Part shown: piece by piece, positions 53,198-62,599 of the stretch
How the letters are laid out: each line of letters starts with the position of its first letter
How positions within the stretch are numbered: position 1 is the stretch's first letter
DNA from: Arthrobacter sp. 260
GTDB lineage: Bacteria; Actinomycetota; Actinomycetes; Actinomycetales; Micrococcaceae
Assembly: GCF_013116745.1 (NCBI RefSeq)
Contig: NZ_JABFOE010000009.1
Location: 62,001-126,000 of the forward strand
Length of the DNA stretch: 64,000 nt
Direction: 5' to 3'
Translations under genes and position numbers: made by a program
Notes under the pieces: generated by a model
Seen by the model: the letters and a program-made list of their open reading frames with translations, nothing else
Database searches by the model: none
Told to the model about the DNA's origin: nothing

Positions 53198-54768
53198 AGA
53201 TCCTCCTTCGCGACGCCCCGAAACCCGGACAGCACCACCGCGGGGACGGCGGCGAGCAGCACCAGGGTGGCCGCGTAGGGTGCGGCCGCCCCGAATTCGA
53301 ACACTGTGGTGCGGGACCAGAGCTCGGTGGCGAGGGTTGCGGTGCCCGTGGGCCTCAGTAACAGCGTCGCAGGCAATTCTTTCATGACCGAGATGGCCAC
53401 CAGCAGCGCACTGACGCCGATCCCGGGCAGCGCCAGCCGGGCGGTCACCCGCCACCACGACTGCAAGGGCGACAGCCCCAGCATCCGGGACACGTCCACC
53501 AGGTTTCCGGGGACTGCGGCGATCCCGCTGCGCATGGTGCCGATTGCCTTCGGCATGAACAGGACGGCGTAGCCAAAGACGAGCACCACCACCGTCTGGT
53601 AGAGGGCGGGGACGGCTGCGAGCGCGAAGAACACCAGGGACAGTCCCACCACGATTCCGGGCAGTGCGTGCCCAAGGAACCCCACCGCCTCGACCGCCGC
53701 GACCAGCCGTCCCCGGTAGCGGGCTGCCAGTACAGCGATCGGCAGGGCCAGCACCACTGCGGCGAGTGCACCGGCGACCGCGAGGCTCAGGGTGGCCCCG
53801 ATGGCCTCGACGAGGCGGACGACGTCGATCTCGCGCAGCGTCTGGGCTTCCAGGAGGCGGCTCATCAGCCCGGCGACGGGAACGACGACGCTCACCACCG
53901 CAGCGCTGAGCACCAGTGCCAGGGCGACGGCCAGCCACCGGCCGGGACGGACCAGCGCTATCCTGCCCCGCCCGGTTCCCGTCGCAACCTGGCCACGGAA
54001 CCTCTTCTCCCCGGCGACCACCGTGAGAGCCAGGACCACCAACATCAGGGCGAGCAGTGCTGCCTGGTTGCGGTCGAAGCTCGCGCCGTAGGCCGAGTTG
54101 ATCCCCCAGGTCAGGGTCTGATACCTCAGCATGGAGACCAACCCGAAGTCGGAAAGGGTGTACAGGGCGACCAGCAGGGCACCGGCGGCAGCGGCGGGTC
54201 TGACCCGCGGCCACGTGGCAGCTCGGAAGGCGCCCCAGGGTCCACACCCCAGGGTGCGGGCCACCGCTTCGAGGTCCCCCGACGTCCCGCGGAGCGCGGC
54301 GGCGACCGGCAGGGTGACGTAGGGTGTGCAGACTGCGGCCATGATCAGCCAGCTCGCGAAGAACCCGTCTAGGGTCGGGACCCAGACCAGCCACCCGTAC
54401 GCCGCGAGGTAGGACGGGACGGCGAGTGGCAGCGCTGAAATCAGGAGCATGGCGCGCGGCGCCGGAATGCGCACCCGGGTGAGTATCCAGGCCGACGCCG
54501 TTCCCACCACTAGGCAGGTCAGCGTGACCGCCGCCGCCAACAGCACTGAGTTCAGGGCCAGTTGCAGGACCCGCGCCCGCAGGAGGGTGTCGGCTAGTTC
54601 AGCGAACCCGGCGTCGGTGGTCCGTGCCACCAGGTAGACCAGGGGAATGGCAGCCGTCGCAGCGCACAGTCCCGCCAACACCACTAGCCAGGCCGGAGGA
54701 GCGGGCCGGGGCGCACGAACGGAACGTGCCTGCTCCTCGCTGGCACGTTCCGTTCGGGTGAGGGTCAT
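53194..54768 (-). CDS. fbpB: Iron(III) ABC transporter permease (FbpB-like)
   Basis: A 524-residue permease with two copies of the binding-protein-dependent transport domain, about 12 helices in all, typical of FbpB. EAA-type loops lie near 170-190 (DLEAVARTLGCGPWGAFRA) and near 435-455 (NLVDVSRMLGLSPLQSWWRV). The ATG at 54768 has no strong ribosome site. Codons 5-18 contain a perfect 15-bp inverted repeat. It is the middle gene of an fbpA-fbpB-fbpC operon; 34 bases separate it from fbpA. Confidence 0.9.
   Translation of the reverse strand: MTLTRTERASEEQARSVRAPRPAPPAWLVVLAGLCAATAAIPLVYLVARTTDAGFAELADTLLRARVLQLALNSVLLAAAVTLTCLVVGTASAWILTRVRIPAPRAMLLISALPLAVPSYLAAYGWLVWVPTLDGFFASWLIMAAVCTPYVTLPVAAALRGTSGDLEAVARTLGCGPWGAFRAATWPRVRPAAAAGALLVALYTLSDFGLVSMLRYQTLTWGINSAYGASFDRNQAALLALMLVVLALTVVAGEKRFRGQVATGTGRGRIALVRPGRWLAVALALVLSAAVVSVVVPVAGLMSRLLEAQTLREIDVVRLVEAIGATLSLAVAGALAAVVLALPIAVLAARYRGRLVAAVEAVGFLGHALPGIVVGLSLVFFALAAVPALYQTVVVLVFGYAVLFMPKAIGTMRSGIAAVPGNLVDVSRMLGLSPLQSWWRVTARLALPGIGVSALLVAISVMKELPATLLLRPTGTATLATELWSRTTVFEFGAAAPYAATLVLLAAVPAVVLSGFRGVAKEDL
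54716..54756 (-). repeat. Perfect 15-bp inverted repeat at the start of fbpB
   Basis: CGAACGGAACGTGCC (54716-54730) and GGCACGTTCCGTTCG (54742-54756) are exact reverse complements around an 11-base loop that holds GAGGAG on the coding strand. The hairpin lies 12 bases inside the permease coding region. Confidence 0.9.
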
Positions 54769-54802
54769 TCGTGGGTCGCCTGCTGCCGGGTACTGATCAG
54801 GA

Positions 54803-55858
54803 TCAGATCAGTCCATGCTTGCTGAGCAGCTCCTGGGTCTGCTCAAGCGATTCGAGGTCCGACAGGTCCAGGTCCGGGTTGACCAGCGAATCCAGTGCGG
54901 GCAGCCCCTCGGGTGCTTCGGCTCCTTCGGCCAGCGGGTACTCGAAGGTCTCCTCCACGAAGTACTGCTGGGCGTCGGCGGAGACGAGGAATTCGACGAA
55001 CTCCAGGGCGTCGGCGTCCTGCCCGGCGTTGGAGAGGATCCCCGCTCCGGTCACGTTGACGATCGATCCGGGGTCGCCAGCCTCAGGGTAGGACAGCTGC
55101 GCGCGCATGTTCTCTTCCCCGGTTTCGGCGGCCTGGCGGAACCAGTAGTAGTGGTTGATCAGCCCGGTCTCGACTACTCCCTCGTTTACTGCGGTCAGGA
55201 CGGCGCCGTTGTTCTCGAAGATTTGCGGGTCGTTCGCGGCCAACGCCGCTACCCACTCATCGGCGGCTTCCTCGCCCTTCAACACCCGGTAAGCGGTGAT
55301 GAAGGCCTGGAAGCTCGCATTGGAGGGTGCGAAGCCTACCCTGCCGGACCATTCGGGATCGGTCAGCTCATCCACGGTGACCGGGACGTCGTCGGCCCCC
55401 AGTGCCTCGCCGTCGTACACGATGACGCGGGCGCGGCCCGTGACTCCCACCCAGCTGTCGTCGGTGGAGGTGAATCCGGCGGGGACGGCAGCGGTCACGT
55501 CCTCGGGCAGGGTGGTGAACAGGCCCGCGCTGCTGAGCGCGCCGAGCGCTCCGGCGTCCTGGGAGAGGAACACCTGGGCGGGGGTCTGTTCCCCTTCCTC
55601 CAGCAGGAGTGCACCCAGTTCGGCGGTGTTCCCGTAGCGCACGTCGACCTCGATGCCGCTGCTGGCTTCGAACTGATCGATGAGTGGCTGAATCAGCGCC
55701 TCGTCCCGCCCCGAGTAGAGGGTGAACGTGTTGTCGCTCTCCAGCTCGGTGGCGGCGGGCGAGGTGTCGGATTCGGCGGCAGGTTCGGTGGTCGATCCGC
55801 AGCCGACGAGGGCGAGGATGGTGGCACCGGCCGCGACGGCGGCAAATCTGTTGGTCAT
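54803..55858 (-). CDS. fbpA: Iron(III) ABC transporter substrate-binding lipoprotein (FbpA-like)
   Basis: A 351-residue extracellular lipoprotein. The lipobox ALVGC gives a lipidated cysteine near residue 20, followed by an acidic linker. The mature domain opens with TFTLYSGRDEALIQPLIDQF, the FbpA/periplasmic ferric-binding start; GDPGSIVNVTGAGILS and the tyrosine pair in INHYYWFRQ (candidate Fe ligands) are also typical. The start is ATG 55858, because GGAG and a signal peptide lie there; an in-frame start at 55933 would add 25 non-native residues. A DtxR/IdeR-like box upstream suggests iron repression. Confidence 0.92.
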   Translation of the reverse strand: MTNRFAAVAAGATILALVGCGSTTEPAAESDTSPAATELESDNTFTLYSGRDEALIQPLIDQFEASSGIEVDVRYGNTAELGALLLEEGEQTPAQVFLSQDAGALGALSSAGLFTTLPEDVTAAVPAGFTSTDDSWVGVTGRARVIVYDGEALGADDVPVTVDELTDPEWSGRVGFAPSNASFQAFITAYRVLKGEEAADEWVAALAANDPQIFENNGAVLTAVNEGVVETGLINHYYWFRQAAETGEENMRAQLSYPEAGDPGSIVNVTGAGILSNAGQDADALEFVEFLVSADAQQYFVEETFEYPLAEGAEAPEGLPALDSLVNPDLDLSDLESLEQTQELLSKHGLI

Positions 55859-55893
55859 GGGGTTGGTCTCCAGGGGTGAACTTAGATGGGAAC

Positions 55894-55907
55894 TAAGGAT
55901 CACCTTA
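55894..55907 (-). promoter_or_regulatory. DtxR/IdeR-like operator upstream of fbpA
   Basis: TAAGG-N4-CCTTA is a perfect palindrome that fits the core of the iron box TTAGGTTAGSCTAACCTAA. It lies 36 bases upstream of the fbpA start. Iron control is inferred. Confidence 0.5.
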
Positions 55908-55972
55908 CACCGCTGAGATGTCGAATTAGTCACGGAAATGTGACGTAATTATTCTGAAGCGTTGTGGAGGAT

Positions 55973-56563
55973 TCAGGGCGCCTTCCGCTGCGGGTAGAGC
56001 GTCTCGTGACGGGCCAGCATCGCCACGAACTTCGCAATGTTCCGCTCTCTCGCCGCCTCGGTCTTGAGCTGGCCGAGCCGGAAAATCATCGCGTACCGGT
56101 TCTGGGAGGTCAGGACGTTGAACATCGCCTGCGCGTCAGGGTCAGCGGCAATTGCCTCCGCCAGGTCGGCGGGAACCTCCGCCGACGCCGGACCGGCGTA
56201 GGCCCGTTCCCACCGCCCGTCCGCTTTCGCCGCGGCGACGGCGTCGAGCCCGGCCTCCCTCATCCGTCCCTCAGCGGTCAGCCGTTCGATGTACCCAATG
56301 TTGCGCAGCGACCAGATACTGCGCGGACCCCGGGGCGTGAACCGCTGGAAGGTGCTTTCGTCGTCGCGCCGGCGGGCCTGACCGTCAATCCAGCCCACGC
56401 AGAGCGCCTCATCGAGGGCGGCTGCGTAAGTGAGCTCGGTGACCGACCCGCCCTTCTTGTGCAGGATCAGCCAGACACCGCCCGAGGTGGAGTGGTTGGC
56501 GTCCAGCCAGGCCTTCCACGCGTCAGTATTGGGCACCAGCAGTTCGGGCAGTTCGGCCTTCAT
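55973..56563 (-). CDS. YdeI/OmpD-associated family protein
   Basis: A 196-residue protein of the YdeI family. Family segments include SGGVWLILHKKGG near 30-42, the ALCVGWIDGQARRRDD block near 57-72 and TPRGPRSIWSLRN near 79-91, all well conserved. Members affect envelope stress and peptide resistance in some bacteria; the molecular role is unknown. The start is ATG 56563, given a TACAGT box six bases upstream; the larger open frame further upstream is antisense to the next gene. It is divergent from the VOC-like gene. Confidence 0.85.
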   Translation of the reverse strand: MKAELPELLVPNTDAWKAWLDANHSTSGGVWLILHKKGGSVTELTYAAALDEALCVGWIDGQARRRDDESTFQRFTPRGPRSIWSLRNIGYIERLTAEGRMREAGLDAVAAAKADGRWERAYAGPASAEVPADLAEAIAADPDAQAMFNVLTSQNRYAMIFRLGQLKTEAARERNIAKFVAMLARHETLYPQRKAP

Positions 56564-56575
56564 GGGGCTACTGTA
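56564..56575 (-). promoter_or_regulatory. Leaderless promoter -10 box for the YdeI-like gene
   Basis: TACAGT (56570-56575, minus strand), six bases, then ATG 56563. Confidence 0.55.
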
Positions 56576-56618
56576 AACCCCTGTGCTCATCCCTACCCAC
56601 GAACCTGGAGAACAACTG

Positions 56619-57314
56619 ATGCTGCGGGTCCACCCCCTCCTCCATACCCCTGATCCAGGGCAGCTGGGCGCCGGTCTTGTCGCTCTCGGGCTGGCCCCGG
56701 CCTCCCAAGTGGGCGGGCGACTGGTGCTCGATGCCGGCGGCGGGCGGATCACCCTCTGCCCATCCGGGTCTGGCGGGGAACCGGTGACCCTGGAATTCGA
56801 AGTGGGGGACCTCAACGTCTTCGCCCAGCGCACCCGCGCGAGCGGCACCCCGGCGGAGGTAGTCAACGATCCCGACGGCGTCGCGAAAGTCCAGGTGTCA
56901 GCGCCCTCGCTTTCCTTCCATGCCGGGCTGGGCGAGCGGCAACTTCCCGCCGGCCCCGACCCGGCGCTGACCGTGGTGACAATCTGGCGTACGCCGGACA
57001 CCGCTGGCGCCGCCGAGGTACTCGGCAATATCGGGGCGCGGGTGCGGGCCGGCACCCCTGCCGCCGGGGCCGTGGACTTCCTGGCGAAAAATGGCGGTGT
57101 GGTGGCCGTTCGGCAGGGACCGCGTCAGGGGTTCGAGGTGGTCTTTGAGTACGCGGGGGATCTGGCAGTGCTGGGCGAGAGGGTCGCGGCGGCCGACGTA
57201 ACCGGGCGAGTCACCGGCGGCGACCGCCAGCTGACCGTTGAGCTCGGCGCCGGCCAGCAGGTCCGTGTGGTCGAACGCCCAATGGATGACCACGGTGTCG
57301 AGGCCTGGCGCTGA
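56619..57314 (+). CDS. Glyoxalase/bleomycin-resistance (VOC)-like protein
   Basis: A 231-residue protein with two weak copies of a VOC-type half: LLHTPDPGQLGAGLVALGL (near 6-24) and TIWRTPDTAGAAEVLGNIG (near 120-138). Metal-ligand histidines and glutamates typical of active glyoxalases are not evident, so it may be a binding protein. ATG 56619 has GGAG eight bases upstream; a GTG at 56583 is the alternative. I do not know its substrate. Confidence 0.65.
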   Translation: MLRVHPLLHTPDPGQLGAGLVALGLAPASQVGGRLVLDAGGGRITLCPSGSGGEPVTLEFEVGDLNVFAQRTRASGTPAEVVNDPDGVAKVQVSAPSLSFHAGLGERQLPAGPDPALTVVTIWRTPDTAGAAEVLGNIGARVRAGTPAAGAVDFLAKNGGVVAVRQGPRQGFEVVFEYAGDLAVLGERVAAADVTGRVTGGDRQLTVELGAGQQVRVVERPMDDHGVEAWR

Positions 57315-57331
57315 GGCAATACCCGAGGTTA

Positions 57332-57402
57332 TGGCGGGGTCGCAGCCAAGGTCACGGGGCTGAAGCGATGCTCGCCGGGCTAACCCGGCGATGGCCCCGC
57401 CA
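57332..57402. other. Nested hairpin between VOC-like and NUDIX-like genes
   Basis: TCGCCGGG-CTAA-CCCGGCGA (57372-57391) is a perfect hairpin. Outer arms TGGCGGGG (57332-57339) and CCCCGCCA (57395-57402) pair around it. It follows the stop at 57314 on the + strand, so it may end that transcript, or belong to a structured leader. Confidence 0.4.
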
Positions 57403-57516
57403 GCACCCCGAGGCACCCTGCTGCGGGAGGTTGCGGACGTGTCACCAGATTCAGCCAATGGCCGAAGCGCAGCGCGCCGTCCGCCGTCGCGCCCGTGTCT
57501 GCTATAAAACAAAGGT

Positions 57517-58056
57517 ATGAACGTTCGCACCCCAGACCCCAATCCCGGGTGGCTTTCGGAAGATGACCTCTACGAAGCCCGCCGCCGCCTGCCCATGGTG
57601 TACGTGGAGGCCATTCCGGTGCGCTGCGACTCACTCGGCTATGTGACCGAGGTGGGCCTGCTGCTGCAGGCCAACGACCAGGGCGAGATGGTCAGGACGT
57701 TCGTCTCCGGCCGGGTCATGTATCGGGAGACCATTCGCGCCGCCCTGGTCCGCCATCTGGAGAAGGACCTGGGCCCGTTTGCCCTCCCGCAGCTGCCGCC
57801 GTGCCCGGTCCCTTTCACTGTCGCCGAGTATTTCCCGTCGCCGTCCGAAACCGGGATGACCGACGACCGACAGCACGCCGTCGCCCTCGCCTACCTGATT
57901 CCCGTCACCGGCGAATGTCAGCCACGGCAGGACGCACTCGAGCTCTCCTGGATGACCCCCGATGAGGCGTTAAGCCCCGGGGTGCAAGCCGAGTTCTCCG
58001 GCGGACGCGGCGGGCTGCTCCGGCAGGCACTGGCCTACGCCGGTTGGGGACGCTAG
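57517..58056 (+). CDS. NUDIX-like DUF4916 protein
   Basis: A 179-residue protein of the DUF4916 family, a NUDIX-fold relative. It opens with PGWLSEDDLYEARRRLPMVY, typical of the family; the canonical NUDIX box (GX5EX7REUXEEXGU) is not intact, with RETIRAALVRHLEKDLG in its place. Enzyme activity is therefore uncertain. AAAGG precedes the ATG, and TATAAA lies eight bases before it. The next gene starts three bases after the stop, so they form an operon. Confidence 0.75.
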   Translation: MNVRTPDPNPGWLSEDDLYEARRRLPMVYVEAIPVRCDSLGYVTEVGLLLQANDQGEMVRTFVSGRVMYRETIRAALVRHLEKDLGPFALPQLPPCPVPFTVAEYFPSPSETGMTDDRQHAVALAYLIPVTGECQPRQDALELSWMTPDEALSPGVQAEFSGGRGGLLRQALAYAGWGR

Positions 58057-58059
58057 GCG

Positions 58060-58911
58060 GTGATCGAATCCCGGAAACCGACGCGGGTGCGTCGGCTCAA
58101 CGCCGAGGCCGTCGCCGCCGGTCACCACATCATTGGTCCCGCTGGCACTGAGGCGGCCGAAGTGGTCGAAACCGTCATCGAGACTGATGACTACGGGACT
58201 CCCGCTGTCGTCGTCGCGACGCTCGATTCAGGACAGACCCTGCGGATAGCCACGGGGTCGCAGGTGCAGGTTGCCGTCGACGAGCGTGAGGTCGCCGCTG
58301 GGTCCATCCCTGCCCAGGACGGCACACCCGAGGCCGTTATCGCGCATGTCGTGTCGGTGCATCCCGAAAGCGAGCACCTGCAGGGCATTGCTGAACGCCT
58401 CACCCGCGGAATGAACTTCAAGTCGGGGAGCAACCTTCAGGACGTGCACGACCTCGCGTTGAGCCTCCTGGTGGATTTCGCTGACGCCGCCAACGCCCGG
58501 CGGGTCTGCGACCTGCTCACCGAGCTGCCCTTCGACGGCAACTTCGGCCGCTGGAAGTGGATTGAGGGAGCGCTCGCGCTTGCGTCGTATCTGGCCTTCG
58601 ACGACGGCGACGCGGACCGCGCGGACGCCTACTCGGCGTCGCTGCGGACCGCCGACGACGCCGAAACCGATCCGCTGAAGGCCAAGCTCGCGGCCGCCGT
58701 CCGGCAGCGCCAGCTCAACGCGCCGAACCTCTACGATCCGGAGATCAACCGGGCCGCTGCGGCCGGTGACACGAGGGCCGAGAAGGACTGGCGGGTGGTT
58801 CGCCTCACCGTCCTCCTGTACCTGCGCTCGCACGGCGGGTCGGAGACGTTGACTGCCGATGAGCTGGCCCGACGGATCCACAACGAACTGGTCGCAATCC
58901 GCGCACTGTAG
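58060..58911 (+). CDS. DUF6707-like protein of unknown function
   Basis: A 283-residue soluble protein. The first 90 residues form a beta-rich part (AGHHIIGPAGTEAAEV, ATGSQVQVAVDEREV); the rest is alpha-helical with a repeat-like pattern (DVHDLALSLLVDFADAANAR, GRWKWIEGALALASYLAFDD). I recognise a likeness to DUF6707 in the helical half and no catalytic motif. GTG 58060 is three bases after the stop of the NUDIX-like gene, so the two are cotranscribed. Confidence 0.65.
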   Translation: MIESRKPTRVRRLNAEAVAAGHHIIGPAGTEAAEVVETVIETDDYGTPAVVVATLDSGQTLRIATGSQVQVAVDEREVAAGSIPAQDGTPEAVIAHVVSVHPESEHLQGIAERLTRGMNFKSGSNLQDVHDLALSLLVDFADAANARRVCDLLTELPFDGNFGRWKWIEGALALASYLAFDDGDADRADAYSASLRTADDAETDPLKAKLAAAVRQRQLNAPNLYDPEINRAAAAGDTRAEKDWRVVRLTVLLYLRSHGGSETLTADELARRIHNELVAIRAL

Positions 58912-58947
58912 GCTTTTTTCGCTCTGGAGCGGTAACACCCGCGGGAG

Positions 58948-58959
58948 TAGAGTGACGCC
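58948..58959 (+). promoter_or_regulatory. Leaderless promoter -10 box for the SRPBCC-like gene
   Basis: TAGAGT at 58948-58953, six bases, then ATG 58960. Confidence 0.55.
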
Positions 58960-61033
<2,074 letters not shown>

Positions 61034-61035
61034 CT

Positions 61036-61101
61036 GCAGGCTCCGCCCCAGGAAAGTGGTCGGCGTGCAGGCTCCGTCACAGGAAAGTGGTCGGCGTGCA
61101 G
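61036..61101. repeat. Tandem 31-bp direct repeat after tgt
   Basis: Two copies (61036-61066 and 61067-61097), starting GCAGGCTCCG and ending AGGAAAGTGGTCGGCGT, differ at three bases. A third start GCAG follows. The repeat begins just after the tgt stop. Confidence 0.85.
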
Positions 61102-61146
61102 ATAAGTGGGCAGGCAACGGCAATCCTGCCCGGGCAGCACTTTCCT
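61081..61146. repeat. Left nested inverted repeat flanking the DUF559 gene
   Basis: Outer arms AGGAAAGTG (61081-61089) and CACTTTCCT (61138-61146); inner arms GGGCAGG (61108-61114) and CCTGCCC (61125-61131). The outer arm is the end of the second tandem copy. Its sequence GGAAA-GTG recurs in the right flank. Confidence 0.7.
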
Positions 61147-61287
61147 CCCTGACAACCGCCCCGCCGTGAGCCTTCCGACGGCACGGACGCGGCCCCACTG
61201 GTCCTCCACAGCCTCCCACCGCGCAGAGTTGTCCACATTCCGGGACCCGTCGGACCACTCGGATCAGGACCGGCGCATGCTGGCTGC

Positions 61288-61659
61288 ATGAACACCCAGC
61301 GCCCACTCTGGCTAACGGAATCCGAGACTCCCTGGACCGCCGCGGAACTTGGTGACCGGTTGATCAGCGGTCGGCAGGTGGCGCGGCTGGTCCGAACCAG
61401 GCATGGCAACCATCGGCTGGACTTTGCCTGGCGCCAGTTACTCCTGGCCCTCGAGTTCGACGGCCGGATCAAATACTTCGCGTACGCGCCGACCAACCAG
61501 GAGCTCTTCGAGGAGCGCCGCCGGGAGAAGGCGCTGATGGAGGGCGGCTGGCAGTTCATTCGCATTGAATGGGGCGACCTGTTTCGGGAGGCCGAGCTCC
61601 GGCGACGGATTGCCTCCGCCTTGCAGCGGGCCAGCCAGCTCCACCGGAAAAGTGCTTGA
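61288..61659 (+). CDS. Short DUF559 (VSR-like nuclease fold) protein with an internal deletion
   Basis: A 123-residue protein. Residues 1-37 (LWLTESETPWTAAELGDRL) match the start of a larger, multi-copy Arthrobacter family; residues 40-115 (HRLDFAWRQLLLALEFDGRI, QFIRIEWGDLFREAELR) match its C-terminal VSR-like DUF559 domain. The middle part, about 170 residues in full-length members as I remember them, is missing, with the joint near RLVRTRHG. The stop falls inside the right-hand repeat: HRKSA-stop is encoded by its outer arm. Nuclease activity is unproven. ATG 61288 is the only sensible start; there is no clear ribosome site. Confidence 0.6.
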   Translation: MNTQRPLWLTESETPWTAAELGDRLISGRQVARLVRTRHGNHRLDFAWRQLLLALEFDGRIKYFAYAPTNQELFEERRREKALMEGGWQFIRIEWGDLFREAELRRRIASALQRASQLHRKSA

Positions 61660-61713
61660 CCCGCAGACGAGTGGCCGCCCCACCACTCGTCTGCGGCTCC
61701 GGCACTTTTCCGG
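61644..61713. repeat. Right nested inverted repeat after the DUF559 gene
   Basis: Outer arms CCGGAAAAGTGC (61644-61655) and GCACTTTTCCGG (61702-61713) are perfect; inner arms CGCAGACGAGTGG (61662-61674) and CCACTCGTCTGCG (61683-61695) are perfect with an 8-base loop. It may also terminate transcription from both sides, since the transporter gene ends at 61739. Confidence 0.85.
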
Positions 61714-61738
61714 CGGTGCTGCCCAGGTGGGCAGCGGG

Positions 61739-62461
61739 TCAGGACGCGGCGTAGCTCGGTTCGCGCCGTTTGATCCAGCGGATCACCATCGCGGTGACTG
61801 GAACAAACAGGACCTCAATCAGGGTCTTGTAAAGGAAGCCGAACAGCAGGTAGTTCAGGAACCCGCCGAAGGTGGTGATGCCGATGACCGACGCGGCAAT
61901 GGCGCAGAAAATCAGGGTGTCGGCGAACTCGCCGACCACCGTCGAACCGAGCAGGCGGCCCACCAGACCCCGCTCCCCGAACCGGGCTTTCATCCGGACC
62001 AGCACCCAGGCGTTGAGGGTTTGCCCCACAGCGAACGCAAGTAGTGAGGCCAGGACAATCAGCGGCACCGGTCCGAGCGCACCCTCAAGGGCGGCCTGCT
62101 TCGAAGTGCCGAAGTCGTCGTCAAATCCGGGAAGCGCGATGATGATCAGGTAGCAGAGCGACGCGAAGGCCGACAGGACGAACGTCACGATGATTGCCAG
62201 GCGTGCGGCCTTGAACCCGTACACCTCGCTGATCACATCGCCCAGAATGTAGGCCAACGGGAAGAGGAAGAACCCGCCATCGGTGATGATGCTGAAATCA
62301 CCCACGATCGGACCGATCACCACGCCCTTGGACGCTCCGATGTTGGACAGAATCACGAGGACGGCGAGCGCTGCCAGCATGATGGCGAAGTAGGTACTCC
62401 CGGAGGAGGCAAATTTGGCGCGGGTTTTTTCCTGCAGTTGAGTCAACGTCATCTCATTCAT
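61739..62461 (-). CDS. Queuosine precursor transporter (YhhQ/VUT family)
   Basis: A 240-residue membrane protein with six or seven helices that imports preQ0/preQ1. Family segments: ILSNIGASKGVVIG near 37-50, FFLFPLAYILGDVISEVYGF near 64-83, NAWVLVRMKARF near 150-161 and LGSTVVGEFADTLIF near 170-184. The start is ATG 62461; ATG 62452 is in frame. No ribosome site is clear, and a small hairpin lies just upstream. It is close to tgt, forming a salvage pair; no queA or queC-E is present in the window. Confidence 0.9.
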   Translation of the reverse strand: MNEMTLTQLQEKTRAKFASSGSTYFAIMLAALAVLVILSNIGASKGVVIGPIVGDFSIITDGGFFLFPLAYILGDVISEVYGFKAARLAIIVTFVLSAFASLCYLIIIALPGFDDDFGTSKQAALEGALGPVPLIVLASLLAFAVGQTLNAWVLVRMKARFGERGLVGRLLGSTVVGEFADTLIFCAIAASVIGITTFGGFLNYLLFGFLYKTLIEVLFVPVTAMVIRWIKRREPSYAAS

Positions 62462-62472
62462 CGAAGTGGTTC

Positions 62473-62493
62473 GCGGACGCTTTATAGGTCCGC
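62473..62493 (-). other. Hairpin in the leader of the queuosine precursor transporter gene
   Basis: GCGGAC and GTCCGC pair around a 9-base A+T-rich loop, 11 bases before the start codon. It may affect translation. It does not match a preQ1-I riboswitch. Confidence 0.35.
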
Positions 62494-62599
62494 TGTATTA
62501 GCACTGATGCCCGGCTGCCCCCGGACAGTTCAATTCTGCCACGGTCTGCTGAAGCGCCCCGAACTGGCCGCCCCGACAGAAAATGGGCAGACTGTACAA

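Noticed and set aside
53198-54394. Long open frame continuing upstream of the ABC ATPase start
   Set aside because: It overlaps the permease gene in another frame. The ATPase starts at GTG 53197, which has its own ribosome site and a normal N-terminus.
62462-62560. PreQ1 riboswitch before the queuosine precursor transporter gene
   Set aside because: The preQ1-I consensus (small hairpin followed by an A-rich tail with pairing to the loop) is not present; only a simple 6-bp hairpin is.
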